A stretch of 64,000 bases of DNA from Clostridium hydrogeniformans DSM 21757 (GCF_000686705.1 NZ_JMLJ01000013.1:78282-142281); one strand, 5' to 3'. Counted from the stretch's first letter, positions 24,230-33,333 are shown. Notes: a model not told the origin generated them from the letters alone. Numbers and translations are program-made.

Positions 24230-24981
24230 TAGAGATAAAAAATATAGTAAAAAAATATGGAGATAAAAAAGTTGTGGATAATGTATCACTAAAGATACAG
24301 GAGGGAAGGATAACTTCTTTTATTGGACCCAATGGTGCTGGTAAGAGTACTTTATTATCTATTATAAGCCGTCTTATTAATAAGGATCAGGGTGAGGTTT
24401 TTATAGATAACAAGGAATTAAGTCAATGGGACAATAAGGAATTATCCAAGAAAATATCTATACTTAAACAATCAAACCACATAAATATAAGATTAACAAT
24501 TAAGGAACTAGTAAGCTTTGGTAGGTTTCCATACTGCGAGGGAAATCTTAAAGATGAGGATTGGAAGTATGTTAACGAGGCCATAGAATATTTGGAGCTT
24601 AAGGATATAGAGGATAAATACCTAGATGAATTAAGTGGAGGACAAAGGCAAAGGGCATATATAGCTATGGTAGTGGCTCAGAACACAGATTATATACTGT
24701 TAGATGAACCATTAAATAATTTAGACATGAAACATTCAGTTCAGATAATGAGGGTCTTAAGAAACTTAGTAGAGGACCTTAATAAAACTGTAATCTTAGT
24801 TATACATGATATTAATTTTGCATCCTGTTATTCAGATTATATAGTTGCTTTAAAGGATGGAGTAATAGCTAATGAGGGAGATACAAGTAGTATTATTGAT
24901 AAAAATATACTAGGGGACATATATGAAATGGACTTTAGGATAGAAGATATAGATAGCCAAAAGATTTGTATCTACTTCTAG
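24226..24981 (+). CDS. FecE-type ABC ATPase (YclP-like)
   Basis: 251-aa ATPase of the second siderophore importer. Walker A GPNGAGKST, Q-loop ILKQSNH, signature LSGGQRQRAYIA, Walker B YILLDEPLNNLD, switch His in VIHDINF. Start codon overlaps the stop of the permease (ATGA arrangement). 190 bp separate it from the binding-protein gene; I see no terminator there, so one transcript is likely. Confidence 0.92.
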   Translation: MIEIKNIVKKYGDKKVVDNVSLKIQEGRITSFIGPNGAGKSTLLSIISRLINKDQGEVFIDNKELSQWDNKELSKKISILKQSNHINIRLTIKELVSFGRFPYCEGNLKDEDWKYVNEAIEYLELKDIEDKYLDELSGGQRQRAYIAMVVAQNTDYILLDEPLNNLDMKHSVQIMRVLRNLVEDLNKTVILVIHDINFASCYSDYIVALKDGVIANEGDTSSIIDKNILGDIYEMDFRIEDIDSQKICIYF

Positions 24982-25171
24982 TAATTAATTAAGCAACTTT
25001 TTGAAGTAGTTAAATTATATTAGTGAGATTATAATCCTTGGAGTCAAGGTTCTATAATATTAGAGACTTAGCCTAGTACAAGTAATTAAGTTAAAGGCTT
25101 TAATATATGTAAAAGTATAATTTATAAGTTTAATAAAACTATAATAATAAAAATTTATTGAGGTGAATGAA

Positions 25172-26116
25172 ATGAATAAAAAAGCAGGTATAATAGTTGG
25201 TATTTTAATAGCTGTAATCATTGCAGGAGTTGGGTTCTTTAAACTTAAAGATAATAAAAAGGAAGAGCCAAAGTTTGCAGAAATGAAGATTACTCACGAA
25301 TTAGGAGAAGCAACTTTAAGCAAGAAACCAGAAAAAATAGTAGCTTTTGACTATGGAACTGTGGATTCTTTAGATAAGATGGGAATAGAAATAGCAGGGC
25401 TTCCGAAGTCAAACCTTCCAGCATCTCTTTCAAAGTTTAAGGATGATAAATATTTAGATGCAGGAACACTTTTTGAACCAAACTTTGAAAAAATACATGA
25501 GCTTAAGCCAGATGTAATATTTATATCAGGAAGACAATCTAAGGTATATGAAGAGCTTAATAAAATAGCTCCAACAATATATCTTAATATAGAAGATGGA
25601 AAGTATATGGAATCTTTCAAGAGTAACCTAGAAAAGTTAGGAAAGATTTTTGTTAAGGAAGATTTCGTAAAATCAGAACTTAAAAAGATAGATGAATCTA
25701 TAAGCTCTATAAACAAAAAGGCTAGTGAAGGTGGAAAAAAGGCATTATTAACATTAGTTAACAATGGTGCTTTAAGTGTATATGGTAAGGATTCAAGATT
25801 TAGCCTTATACATAAGGAGCTTGGATTCCCACTAGCTGATGAAAGCATAGACACAGCTACTCATGGACAAAAAGTTTCTTTTGAATATATAGTTGAAAAG
25901 AATCCAGATTATATGTTTGTAGTTGATAGAGGGGCAGTTGTTGTAGGTGGAGAAAAGTCAATGAGTAAGGTTATGGAAAATGATCTGATAAAAACTACAT
26001 CAGCATATAAAAATAGCAAAATTATACCTTTAAATGCAGAATACTGGTATATATCCCCAGGTGGACTTGGGTCAACTAATGAGATGATTAAAGAAGTAGA
26101 GGCAGCTTTTAAGTAA
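25172..26116 (+). CDS. Siderophore-binding protein (YclQ/FatB-like), membrane-anchored without lipobox
   Basis: 314-aa periplasmic-binding-protein fold of the FecB/TroA class, capturing ferric siderophore for the permeases upstream. Motifs: KPEKIVAFDYGTVDSLDKMG near the start and a C-terminal YWYISPGGLGSTNEMIKEV. Unlike most Gram-positive homologues there is no lipobox cysteine: the N-terminus MNKKAGIIVG continues as an uninterrupted hydrophobic helix and then KLKDNKKEE, so it is probably held by a single transmembrane anchor. ATG 25172 follows GAGGTGA; the GTG at 25163 is inside that site. Strong terminator downstream. Confidence 0.88.
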   Translation: MNKKAGIIVGILIAVIIAGVGFFKLKDNKKEEPKFAEMKITHELGEATLSKKPEKIVAFDYGTVDSLDKMGIEIAGLPKSNLPASLSKFKDDKYLDAGTLFEPNFEKIHELKPDVIFISGRQSKVYEELNKIAPTIYLNIEDGKYMESFKSNLEKLGKIFVKEDFVKSELKKIDESISSINKKASEGGKKALLTLVNNGALSVYGKDSRFSLIHKELGFPLADESIDTATHGQKVSFEYIVEKNPDYMFVVDRGAVVVGGEKSMSKVMENDLIKTTSAYKNSKIIPLNAEYWYISPGGLGSTNEMIKEVEAAFK

Positions 26117-26119
26117 ACT

Positions 26120-26147
26120 TTAGAAATAAATACTTAGAAATAAATAC
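26120..26147. repeat. 14-bp tandem duplication
   Basis: TTAGAAATAAATAC occurs twice head to tail just before the operon terminator; probably a recent slippage or duplication. Confidence 0.75.
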
Positions 26148-26149
26148 AC

Positions 26150-26187
26150 AAAAGGTGTAACACTTAGGTAAAGTGTTACACCTTTTT
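26150..26187 (+). terminator. Terminator of the second siderophore importer operon
   Basis: 16-bp stem AAAAGGTGTAACACTT / AAGTGTTACACCTTTT with five-base loop and a T run. Confidence 0.92.
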
Positions 26188-26293
26188 TTATTTTTCAAGA
26201 AATAATTAAGGGGAGGCCAACGTCATTTAAATATGATAGTATAGCTTAAATAATATCATATAGTTTGTAGAACATATTTTATACATAAGATTA

Positions 26294-26464
26294 TTAATCT
26301 TTGTACTTATTTAAGTTATCACAAGCAGTTTGTAATGAAGATAAAGCGTTTTGTATTACTGATTTATTCTCAGATTTTTCAGCTTTTTCATATGCTTGAT
26401 TTAATGATGTTTCAGCACTTTTAATTTGAGCGTGTACTTGATCTACATAGTCTTTTGCTTTCAT
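26294..26464 (-). CDS. Small helical hypothetical protein
   Basis: 56 aa, not a family I recognise. MKAKDYVDQVHAQIKSAETS continues as a charged, alanine-rich amphipathic helix to LNKYKD, with one cysteine near the end (QTACDNL). The ATG lies eight bases from AGAAGG. Codon use is like the neighbours. It is transcribed alone on the minus strand between the importer terminator and the MerR gene. A DNA-binding or spore-type small protein is possible but there is no motif. Confidence 0.6.
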   Translation of the reverse strand: MKAKDYVDQVHAQIKSAETSLNQAYEKAEKSENKSVIQNALSSLQTACDNLNKYKD

Positions 26465-26601
26465 ATAAATACCTTCTTTCTTAGATTAATTAGCTTCAGT
26501 AATTATTGTGTCTTTATTTTCATAAAATACTCATGAAAGTATTACCAAGGCTTTATTATATAGGCATTTAGCAATAACTAGAATAAAAATATAAAAGTGT
26601 G

Positions 26602-26632
26602 TTGACTCTAACATTACGTTATAGATTATTAT
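26602..26632 (+). promoter_or_regulatory. MerR-type promoter with 19-bp spacer
   Basis: TTGACT (26602-26607), a 19-bp spacer, and TATTAT (26627-26632). Within the spacer lies a dyad (CTCTAAC against GTTATAG). The over-long spacer with a central dyad is the hallmark of MerR-activated promoters, implying autoregulation of the gene that starts at 26660. Confidence 0.72.
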
Positions 26633-26659
26633 AAGAAAGTAAGGGAGGGATTTTTATTT

Positions 26660-27430
26660 ATGCTATATAAGGTTAAAGAAGTATCTAATATAACAGGAGT
26701 AAGTGTACGTACACTTCATCATTATGATGAAATAGGTATTCTAAAGCCAAAAAGTTTTACAGAATCAGGTTATAGGCTTTATTCAGAAAAAGAGCTTCAA
26801 AAACTACAAGAAATTTTATTTTTTAAGGAGCTGGACTTTAGCCTAAATGATATAAGAGATATATTAAATAGCAAGGATTATGATAGAAAGAATACCTTAA
26901 CACTTCATAAAAAACTACTATTAGATAAAAGAAAAAGACTTGATGGAATAATAGAATCCCTAGATAAAACCATAGAATCAATTGAAGGAGGGTTTATAAT
27001 GAGTAAGAATGAAATGTTTAAAGGCTTTGACATAAGTGAGGTAGAAAATCATAAAAAACAATATAAGGAGGAAGCGAGAAAAAAGTATGGTGGAACTGAT
27101 GCCTATAAAGTAAGTGAAGAGAAGACGTCTAAATATACTAAAACTGATTGGGAAAGAATTACTGAAGATATGAACAGTATATATAGAGAGCTTGCAGCTT
27201 TAATGGATAAAGATCCAGAAGATGATAAAGTTCAAGAACTTATTCATAAGTGGAGAATGCATATTAGTGAAAACTTCTATAATTGTACTCCAGAAATCTT
27301 TAGAGGATTAGGGGAATTATATATATCAGATCTAAGATTTACTGAAAATATTGATAAGTTTGGAGAAGGACTTGCGAGTTTTTTAAGTCAAGGAATAGAA
27401 GTGTATTGTAATAAACTAAATAGTAGATAA
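26660..27430 (+). CDS. TipA-like MerR-family regulator with TipAS drug-binding domain
   Basis: 256 aa. Residues 1-70 are a MerR winged helix (YKVKEVSNITGVSVRTLHHYDE, GYRLYSEKEL), followed by the coiled-coil dimerisation helix and, from about residue 114, a TipAS domain that in Streptomyces binds thiopeptides and in related proteins other drugs. Domain hallmarks: FKGFDISEVE, KYTKTDWERI, HISENFYNCTPEIFRGLGELY. An internal ribosome site and ATG at 26999 fall exactly at the domain border. The promoter has the MerR 19-bp spacer. No efflux gene is adjacent, so its targets may lie elsewhere. Confidence 0.88.
   Translation: MLYKVKEVSNITGVSVRTLHHYDEIGILKPKSFTESGYRLYSEKELQKLQEILFFKELDFSLNDIRDILNSKDYDRKNTLTLHKKLLLDKRKRLDGIIESLDKTIESIEGGFIMSKNEMFKGFDISEVENHKKQYKEEARKKYGGTDAYKVSEEKTSKYTKTDWERITEDMNSIYRELAALMDKDPEDDKVQELIHKWRMHISENFYNCTPEIFRGLGELYISDLRFTENIDKFGEGLASFLSQGIEVYCNKLNSR
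26986..27001 (+). promoter_or_regulatory. Internal ribosome site and in-frame ATG for a stand-alone TipAS domain
   Basis: AAGGAGG six bases before the in-frame ATG of codon 114. Use of this start would make a 143-aa ligand-binding domain (26999-27430) without the DNA-binding part, as known for TipAS in Streptomyces lividans. Confidence 0.6.
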
Positions 27431-27484
27431 CTATTTCTTAGGTTATTATCTTTAATCTATTAGAAGTTATGGGTATTATAAAGA

Positions 27485-27519
27485 AGATGCAAAATTGTAT
27501 AATTTTGCATCTTTTTCTT
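27485..27519 (+). terminator. Terminator of the TipA-like gene
   Basis: 12-bp perfect stem AGATGCAAAATT / AATTTTGCATCT, loop GTAT, then TTTTTCTTT. Confidence 0.9.
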
Positions 27520-27684
27520 TACTAATTTTTTTATCATCAGTTTTTAAATTAAAGTTTTCAATTTGTTGTTTTTTTACTTATTATTGTTTGATTTTTATCT
27601 ATTGATTGGTAAAGAGAATTAATTTTTAAATTCATATTCCTGTCTCCTTAACTATATTTAAAAAGTATATTTAATATAGTTAAG

Positions 27685-28656
27685 TTAAAGTTCATAGGTC
27701 TTATTTAATATAACAAGTTGTTCCTTAAACTTTTCTCTAACCCATAGGGGTTCTATAATTTCTATACCTTTAAAGAATTTAAAGGCTAAGGATATATATG
27801 TATCTATGTTACTGGTTTTAACTGTTACATAAAAACAATCGTTGCCTTCAACAACATTACCGTATTTAATAAAGGCAAAATCCTTAATTTCACTATAGAG
27901 ATCTTTACAAACTTTTAGTTTTATAGAGACGCTTTTAGGGTTTTTAGTAGCATTTTTAAAGCAACAGGTACTATAATAATCCTGCATACTAAAATTTTTA
28001 GGTAATATAAAAGTATCATTTAGTACACATATATCCTTTATACTATCAATTCTTAGGAGTATATCAGAGTTATTAGACTCTGAGAAACCAACAATATACC
28101 ATGTACTATTTTCAAAGAGGATTCCATAAGGATGAATAACCTCATAGGATTTCCCTTGAATAGTAATATCAATATGGAAAAATACTTTGACTTTGAAGTT
28201 CTCCTTAAGAGCTTTTTCTAAAGAATCAAATATATTATAGCTTTTAAGAGAACTTTCCTTAGAATTTATATCTAGTACTATTCTTTCATATATATTTTCG
28301 AGATCTTTTTTAAATTCACCAGAAATTAAACTTTCAAGCTTTAGAAAAGCTGAGTTGCAATGAGCATTATATCCAGGGATATCTATTATCCCAATGGCTT
28401 TTTTAGCTAAAAGTAGTGCAAAAATTTCTTCCCTGTTAAACATTATAGGAGGGATAAAGTAATGATCTAAAAGAGTATAGCCACCATCTGCACCTGTATT
28501 AGAGGTTATGGGGATATTCATCTGACCTAAAGCATCCATATCTCTATAGATTGTCCTAATATCCACCTCAAATATACTAGAAAGCTCTTTTGCAGTGATT
28601 TTTTCTTTGTCCTTAAGTGCTAGAATAATAGCCATTAATCTTTCAGTTTTATTCAT
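27685..28656 (-). CDS. HTH-WYL (YafY-type) transcriptional regulator
   Basis: 323 aa. N-terminal DeoR-like helix-turn-helix (KITAKELSSIFEVDIRTIYRDMDALGQMN), then a WYL domain containing VIHPYGILFENSTWYIVG and a C-terminal extension with EIIEPLWVREKF. WYL proteins sense nucleic-acid or nucleotide ligands or regulate metabolic genes. ATG 28656 is preceded by GGAGGGAAGATT; an upstream in-frame ATG at 28674 overlaps that site. It follows the nitroreductase gene on the same strand after about 207 bp and may control it. Confidence 0.85.
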   Translation of the reverse strand: MNKTERLMAIILALKDKEKITAKELSSIFEVDIRTIYRDMDALGQMNIPITSNTGADGGYTLLDHYFIPPIMFNREEIFALLLAKKAIGIIDIPGYNAHCNSAFLKLESLISGEFKKDLENIYERIVLDINSKESSLKSYNIFDSLEKALKENFKVKVFFHIDITIQGKSYEVIHPYGILFENSTWYIVGFSESNNSDILLRIDSIKDICVLNDTFILPKNFSMQDYYSTCCFKNATKNPKSVSIKLKVCKDLYSEIKDFAFIKYGNVVEGNDCFYVTVKTSNIDTYISLAFKFFKGIEIIEPLWVREKFKEQLVILNKTYEL

Positions 28657-28863
28657 AATCTTCCCTCCATACATAAGTCGTAGCTAATATATTTATAAAA
28701 ATATTTTTAGTGTTTATATTAATCTAAATAAACCAATATTATTAGTATAAGATGTAATTAATGGTTAAATATCACATAGAATAAGATTATTATAGCATAT
28801 TTAATGGATAACTAATTACAGAGCATATATTCTTAGAATTAATAACTAATATTAAAGTATAGC

Positions 28864-29385
28864 TTACCAAATATTATAATGTATTTTACTTTGGTTATAT
28901 CTATTAGAAGGTTCAACCTTATTTAGGGGATATCCAATAGAGATTATAGACAAGGGAATAATATTTTCAGGAAGATTTAGTATTAAGCTAACATCTTCAG
29001 TTCTTGGAGTGGCAGGGTAGATACCTATCCATACAGCACCAAGACCTTTCCCATGAGCCATTAAAAGAATATTTTGTGTTGCAGCTGCACAATCTTGAAT
29101 CCAAAAATCTACGTTTTTCTTATAACCTTTATACACATCTAAGTTTCCACAAACTACAATTGCTACATTAGCAGTTTTAAGAGGAGTAGCCTCAGGATTT
29201 ATATCAATTATGTTGTCCATTTTTTCTCTATCCCTTAACACGAGGAATTCCCAAGGTTGTTTATTGTTAGCGGAAGGAGATGCCATAGCTCCTTTTAAAA
29301 GTTCTATTATTAACTCATCAGAAACCTCCTTATCCTCATAATTTCTAATACTTCTTCTAGTTAGTATAGCTTCTTTAATATCCAT
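28864..29385 (-). CDS. Nitroreductase family FMN oxidoreductase
   Basis: 173 aa, second nitroreductase of the window and only distantly similar to the one at 12540. RRSIRNYEDKEV is the FMN phosphate motif, SANNKQPWEFLVL follows, and WIQDCAAATQNILLMAHGKGLGAVWIG carries the conserved flavin helix. Shorter than the 12540 enzyme. Its promoter contains two perfect inverted repeats, so it is tightly regulated. Confidence 0.88.
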   Translation of the reverse strand: MDIKEAILTRRSIRNYEDKEVSDELIIELLKGAMASPSANNKQPWEFLVLRDREKMDNIIDINPEATPLKTANVAIVVCGNLDVYKGYKKNVDFWIQDCAAATQNILLMAHGKGLGAVWIGIYPATPRTEDVSLILNLPENIIPLSIISIGYPLNKVEPSNRYNQSKIHYNIW

Positions 29386-29395
29386 AATAGACCTC

Positions 29396-29453
29396 CTATG
29401 ATAGTTTTAAATAAATACTATCATAGTAATACTGACATAAACCTGTCAGTATT
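29396..29453 (-). promoter_or_regulatory. Nitroreductase promoter with two perfect operators
   Basis: On the minus strand CTGACA, an 18-bp spacer and TATGAT form the promoter. A perfect 10-bp dyad AATACTGACA-N6-TGTCAGTATT (29428-29453) covers the -35 and spacer; a second, CTATGATAGT-N11-ACTATCATAG (29396-29426), covers the -10 and runs to the ribosome site. The second would also fold in the mRNA directly against GGAGG. Confidence 0.65.
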
Positions 29454-29703
29454 AATTAAATAAAACTAACTTCAATTTAATTAGTATGTATTCAACATAA
29501 GGGGGAGGTAAAATCTTTATAAGTTTAATCTTGGAATTTAACTTGCCTAGGAAATAATATGCCTAAAGATATATTATATAAATTATCTAAATTTGATTTA
29601 AATCACATAAAAAATAGAGGGAGATATATATAATTAAAAATAACATAAGGACTTAAAGAAATAACTTTTATAGTAATTGAGTTTAATTTGGGAGGGATTA
29701 ATT

Positions 29704-30462
29704 ATGAGAAATGATAAAATAGAGGAATTAACATTAGTACTTAAGAAGCTTAATATACATGGAGTTACAGAAGAACTTAAAAGGGAAGCAATAGATATAG
29801 TTAGTAATATAAATCCCATAGAGCTTTCAATAGCAGAGCAAAATCTAATAGATGATGGAATGGATCCAAAAGACCTAAGACATTTATGTGATATTCACAT
29901 GGAAGTGTTGAAGGATGAACTTACTAAAGTTAAAGATAAGGTTAAGACAGGTCATGTAGTTGATACTATGATAAAAGAGCATGAGAAAATACTAGAATTT
30001 TTAAAAGACTTAGAAGAGGTAAATTCAATTATTCAAAATATGAAATCTTATGATAAAGAAAGAAAAGAATTTAAGGAATTAGAGGGGTTAGCAGATAATA
30101 TACTAGATGCAGAAAAGCACCATAAGAGAGAAGAGGATGTACTTTTCTTAGAAATGGAGAAGAGAGAAATTACTGGACCAACTAGAATAATGAGAATGGA
30201 ACATGATGATTTAAGAGCAAAGAAAAGAGAGCTTAAGGAGCTAGTATCATGTTTAGAATATATAGGATTTGAAAGTTTTAAAGAAAGATTAGATGATTTA
30301 AGTAAATATATAATCTTTAATCTTAGAGATCATATATTTAAAGAAAATTATATTCTCTACCCTTCAGCAATTGAGGCTATAAAGGAAGAAGGCTTATGGG
30401 ATGAAATGAAAACAAAGTGTGATGAAATAGGATACTGTAGCTTTACCCCTAACATGAACTAA
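29704..30462 (+). CDS. DUF438-hemerythrin domain protein
   Basis: 252 aa. The first ~80 residues are the DUF438 domain (IEELTLVLKKLNIHGVTEELKREA; SIAEQNLIDDGM; LCDIH). The remainder is a hemerythrin-like HHE bundle with iron-ligand candidates in IKEHEKILEF, AEKHHKREEDVLF, MRMEHDDLR and DHIFKENYILYPS. Many relatives add a PAS domain at the C-terminus; this one stops at about 252 aa. O2, NO or iron sensing is plausible. ATG 29704 follows GGGAGGGA; an upstream in-frame start at 29677 has no ribosome site. Confidence 0.83.
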   Translation: MRNDKIEELTLVLKKLNIHGVTEELKREAIDIVSNINPIELSIAEQNLIDDGMDPKDLRHLCDIHMEVLKDELTKVKDKVKTGHVVDTMIKEHEKILEFLKDLEEVNSIIQNMKSYDKERKEFKELEGLADNILDAEKHHKREEDVLFLEMEKREITGPTRIMRMEHDDLRAKKRELKELVSCLEYIGFESFKERLDDLSKYIIFNLRDHIFKENYILYPSAIEAIKEEGLWDEMKTKCDEIGYCSFTPNMN

Positions 30463-30697
30463 ATAAGTCTATAACTTAAAATAATATTGTAATAAAAAAT
30501 ATACTTTCTAAAAATTTAATATAGATATCCACAGTAAAATCTAAACTTATCCAAAAAATTTTTTACCATGATTTCTAAAGTTACTGAAGAAAAATTTAAG
30601 GAATAATTTAATGTTAGATTATGGATATATATAATGAGATTTAGCTTTAAGGGTTAAGATGAAATTAAAAGATAAGGGTTAAAACAAAGAAAAAGGA

Positions 30698-30742
30698 AGC
30701 CTGTACAATAACTTGTATATAAATTATTGTACAGGCTATTTT
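30698..30742. terminator. Bidirectional terminator between hemerythrin-like gene and plsY
   Basis: 14-bp perfect stem AGCCTGTACAATAA / TTATTGTACAGGCT, T-rich on the right and A-rich on the left, so it serves both strands. The 235 bases between 30463 and here show no gene. Confidence 0.85.
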
Positions 30743-30746
30743 TACC

Positions 30747-31337
30747 TTACTTTTCTTCTCCATTTAATAACCTTATTATATTAGCTTTATGTCTTATTAA
30801 GATTAAGATAAAAGCAATAAATGTCACATAAGAATATATTGAATTTCCTTTTAGAATCACTGTAGATATAAATAAAATAAATCCAAAAACCATGGATCTA
30901 ACTGATACAATTTTTGTAACTACCTTAAGACCAAAGAAAAAACCAAGAGCTATAAGTGTTTCAAGTGGTAAAACATAGGCAAAAGAAGCTATAGTTGTAG
31001 CTACCCCCTTGCCTCCCTTGAATCCTAAGAATATTGTGTAGTTATGACCTAAGATTACACATATACATAAGGTGCTAAGAAGAATATCACGATTATAAGT
31101 TATTGCATTAGTTCTTATAAGAATATCACCTATTAAAATTGGAATAAGTCCCTTGGAAATATCACAAACCTTTGTTATGTTTCCAAGTTTTGATCCAGAT
31201 ACTCTAGTTACATTAGTGGCACCTATATTGCCGCTTCCATGTTTTCTAATATCTATTCCCTTATAGTGCTTTGTAAGTAGATAACCACTAGGAATAGATC
31301 CTATTAAGTAACTTAGTAAAGACATTAAAAAAATCAT
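30747..31337 (-). CDS. plsY: Glycerol-3-phosphate acyltransferase PlsY
   Basis: 196-aa membrane enzyme transferring acyl from acyl-phosphate to glycerol-3-phosphate, the first step of phospholipid synthesis. Family motifs GSIPSGYLL, HGSGNIGATNVTR, GHNYTIFLGFKGGKGVAT and IRHKANIIRLLNGEE are present. ATG 31337 is six bases from GGAG; the TTG one codon upstream is a less likely start. Monocistronic; divergent from the hydroxyacid dehydrogenase. Confidence 0.93.
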   Translation of the reverse strand: MIFLMSLLSYLIGSIPSGYLLTKHYKGIDIRKHGSGNIGATNVTRVSGSKLGNITKVCDISKGLIPILIGDILIRTNAITYNRDILLSTLCICVILGHNYTIFLGFKGGKGVATTIASFAYVLPLETLIALGFFFGLKVVTKIVSVRSMVFGFILFISTVILKGNSIYSYVTFIAFILILIRHKANIIRLLNGEEK

Positions 31338-31524
31338 CAATTGCTCCTTTGTTAATAAAAATTTATTTTCACCTTATATTATATAGAAATTCTTAATAAG
31401 TTAGGAGGTATATATTAAAATTTTTATTATGTTAAATATTTACTTAGCCCTTAGCATTCCTTTATAAAAGAGATATAATTATATGTAGAAGTATATTTTT
31501 TATATTATATGGAGGATAAGTGAT

Positions 31525-32478
31525 ATGAAGATAGTTTTATTAGAGCCTTTAGCAATAAGTAAGGAAATATTAAATAGTTTGGCTAGTAAGCTTAAAGATA
31601 TGGGACATGAGTTTATAGCTTATGATACTGTAGAAAAGGATACTGAGGCTCTTAAAAAAAGAGCAGAGAATGCAGATATTCTTATGATTGCTAATAATCC
31701 TTTAAATGGAGATGTTATAAGATCAGTAGAAAATCTTAAATACATAGCAGTTGCTTTCACAGGGGTAGATCATGTTGATAAAGAAGCATGCAAAGAAAGA
31801 GGAATAAAGGTATCCAATGCTCAGGGTTACGCTACTGAAGCGGTAGCAGAATTAACTATAGGAATGATACTGTCCCTTTTAAGGAATGTTATAAAATGTG
31901 ATGAAGTAACAAGGAAAGAAGGAACGAAGGTAGGACTTGTAGGCAGCGAATTAAATGGAAAGACAGTTGGGATAGTTGGAACAGGAGCTATTGGACTTAG
32001 AACTGCCGAAATTTTAAAAGCCTTTAACTGTAAACTTTTAGGGTATAATAGATCACAATCTGAGAGAGCAAAGGAGTTAGGAATAGAGTATGTTACTCTT
32101 GAAGAACTTCTTTCAAAAAGTGATATAGTTTCTTTACATGTACCATTAAATGATGCAACTAAAGGGCTTATAAATAAAGAAAGAATATCACTAATGAAGA
32201 AAAGTGCAATACTTATAAATGTAGCGAGAGGCCCTGTTGTAGATAGTGAAGCTCTTGCAGAAGCATTAAATAATGGGGATATAGCTGGGGCTGGTATAGA
32301 TGTTTTTGAAATAGAACCACCTATTAAGTCTAACCATCCTTTATTCAGTTCAAGAAACACCTTAGTTACACCTCATGTAGCTTTTGCTTCAGAGGAATCT
32401 ATGATAAAGAGAGCTAACATAGAGTTTGATAATGTATATTCATGGATAAATGGAGAAGAAAAGAACATAGTTATGTAA
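31525..32478 (+). CDS. D-isomer-specific 2-hydroxyacid dehydrogenase
   Basis: 317-aa NAD-dependent dehydrogenase. Substrate domain with VAFTGVDHVD and NAQGYATEAVAELTIGMIL; NAD motif GIVGTGAIG; catalytic Arg in NVARGP, Glu in FEIEP, His in TPHVAF. Closest in feel to phosphoglycerate-dehydrogenase-like members, but there is no ACT domain. ATG follows GGAGG. Monocistronic with its own terminator. Substrate unassigned. Confidence 0.87.
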   Translation: MKIVLLEPLAISKEILNSLASKLKDMGHEFIAYDTVEKDTEALKKRAENADILMIANNPLNGDVIRSVENLKYIAVAFTGVDHVDKEACKERGIKVSNAQGYATEAVAELTIGMILSLLRNVIKCDEVTRKEGTKVGLVGSELNGKTVGIVGTGAIGLRTAEILKAFNCKLLGYNRSQSERAKELGIEYVTLEELLSKSDIVSLHVPLNDATKGLINKERISLMKKSAILINVARGPVVDSEALAEALNNGDIAGAGIDVFEIEPPIKSNHPLFSSRNTLVTPHVAFASEESMIKRANIEFDNVYSWINGEEKNIVM

Positions 32479-32498
32479 AGGAATCATAGCCTATAAAA

Positions 32499-32541
32499 AG
32501 ATTTACTACTAAATGTATGATAATTGTAGTAAATCTTTTTT
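32499..32541 (+). terminator. Terminator of the 31525 dehydrogenase
   Basis: AGATTTACTAC / GTAGTAAATCT stem with a 16-base loop and a T6 run. Confidence 0.82.
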
Positions 32542-32578
32542 ATTTGGACAGAGGGTATAAGGGATATATGAATAAGAG

Positions 32579-32677
32579 TTATAGGTTTTGGGTTAATTTA
32601 TACACATTTTTTAACCCAAAGCAACTCAAACATATTTTCAATGAATAAGTTAAGTATTTACTTAGAAAGCATATAAT
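32579..32677. repeat. Dispersed ~100-bp element, copy D
   Basis: TTATAGG start, TTAATTTATACA (32593) and GAATAAGTTAA (32643) at the family spacing, and a degenerate ATATAA end. It fills most of the gap between the dehydrogenase terminator and the rhodanese gene; nothing else is visible there. Confidence 0.6.
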
Positions 32678-32865
32678 TCATTTTGATTTAGGAAGATATA
32701 TAAATTAACTATATATAGAAGAAATATTAAGATATAGATTAGATATATAAAATAATAATAGACATGCTCCTTATTATTAATAATTCAAATAAGAATCTTA
32801 GAGTATATATGTTATAATAGCATTGGTATAAAAACTAAAAATTACATATATATGGGGGAAGAAAA

Positions 32866-33315
32866 ATGAAAAAATTTTTAGGATTAATTATGAGTTTACT
32901 ACTTGTAACATCAGTAGTACTTGTTGGATGTTCATCTAAAGAAAAGAAGGAAGAAGGAAAAGGGTTTCAGTATTACACAGCAGATCAAGTTAAAGAAAGC
33001 ATAGAGAAAAAGAAGGATATGATACTTTTAGATATTCAAGTTGAGGATGAATTTAATAAACATCACATAAAGGGAGCAATTCCTACATATGCGTATCCAG
33101 TAAAAACTGATGAAGATAAGAAAAAACTTGATAAAGAAATACCTAATTTAGAAAAATCAACTGCACCTATAGTTATAGTTTGTCCAGGTGGTGCTGGTGG
33201 AGCAGAAAAAACTCATGCTTACTTAAAAGAAAAGGGTATAAAAGAAGATAGAATATATATATTAGAAAAGGGACAAAAGGCATGGCCTCATAAGGACCTT
33301 TTAGAAACTAAATAA
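32866..33315 (+). CDS. Rhodanese-domain lipoprotein
   Basis: 149 aa. Lipoprotein signal peptide with lipobox LVGC (Cys at about residue 22), a charged linker, then a single rhodanese domain with LLDIQVEDEFNKHHIKGAIP and the active-site cysteine in VIVCPGGAGGAEKT. Exported rhodaneses handle persulfide sulfur at the cell surface; the loop is longer and more glycine-rich than the usual CxxGxR. ATG after GGGGGA. Own terminator. Confidence 0.85.
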   Translation: MKKFLGLIMSLLLVTSVVLVGCSSKEKKEEGKGFQYYTADQVKESIEKKKDMILLDIQVEDEFNKHHIKGAIPTYAYPVKTDEDKKKLDKEIPNLEKSTAPIVIVCPGGAGGAEKTHAYLKEKGIKEDRIYILEKGQKAWPHKDLLETK

Positions 33316-33333
33316 ATATAGAGTTTATTAAAA

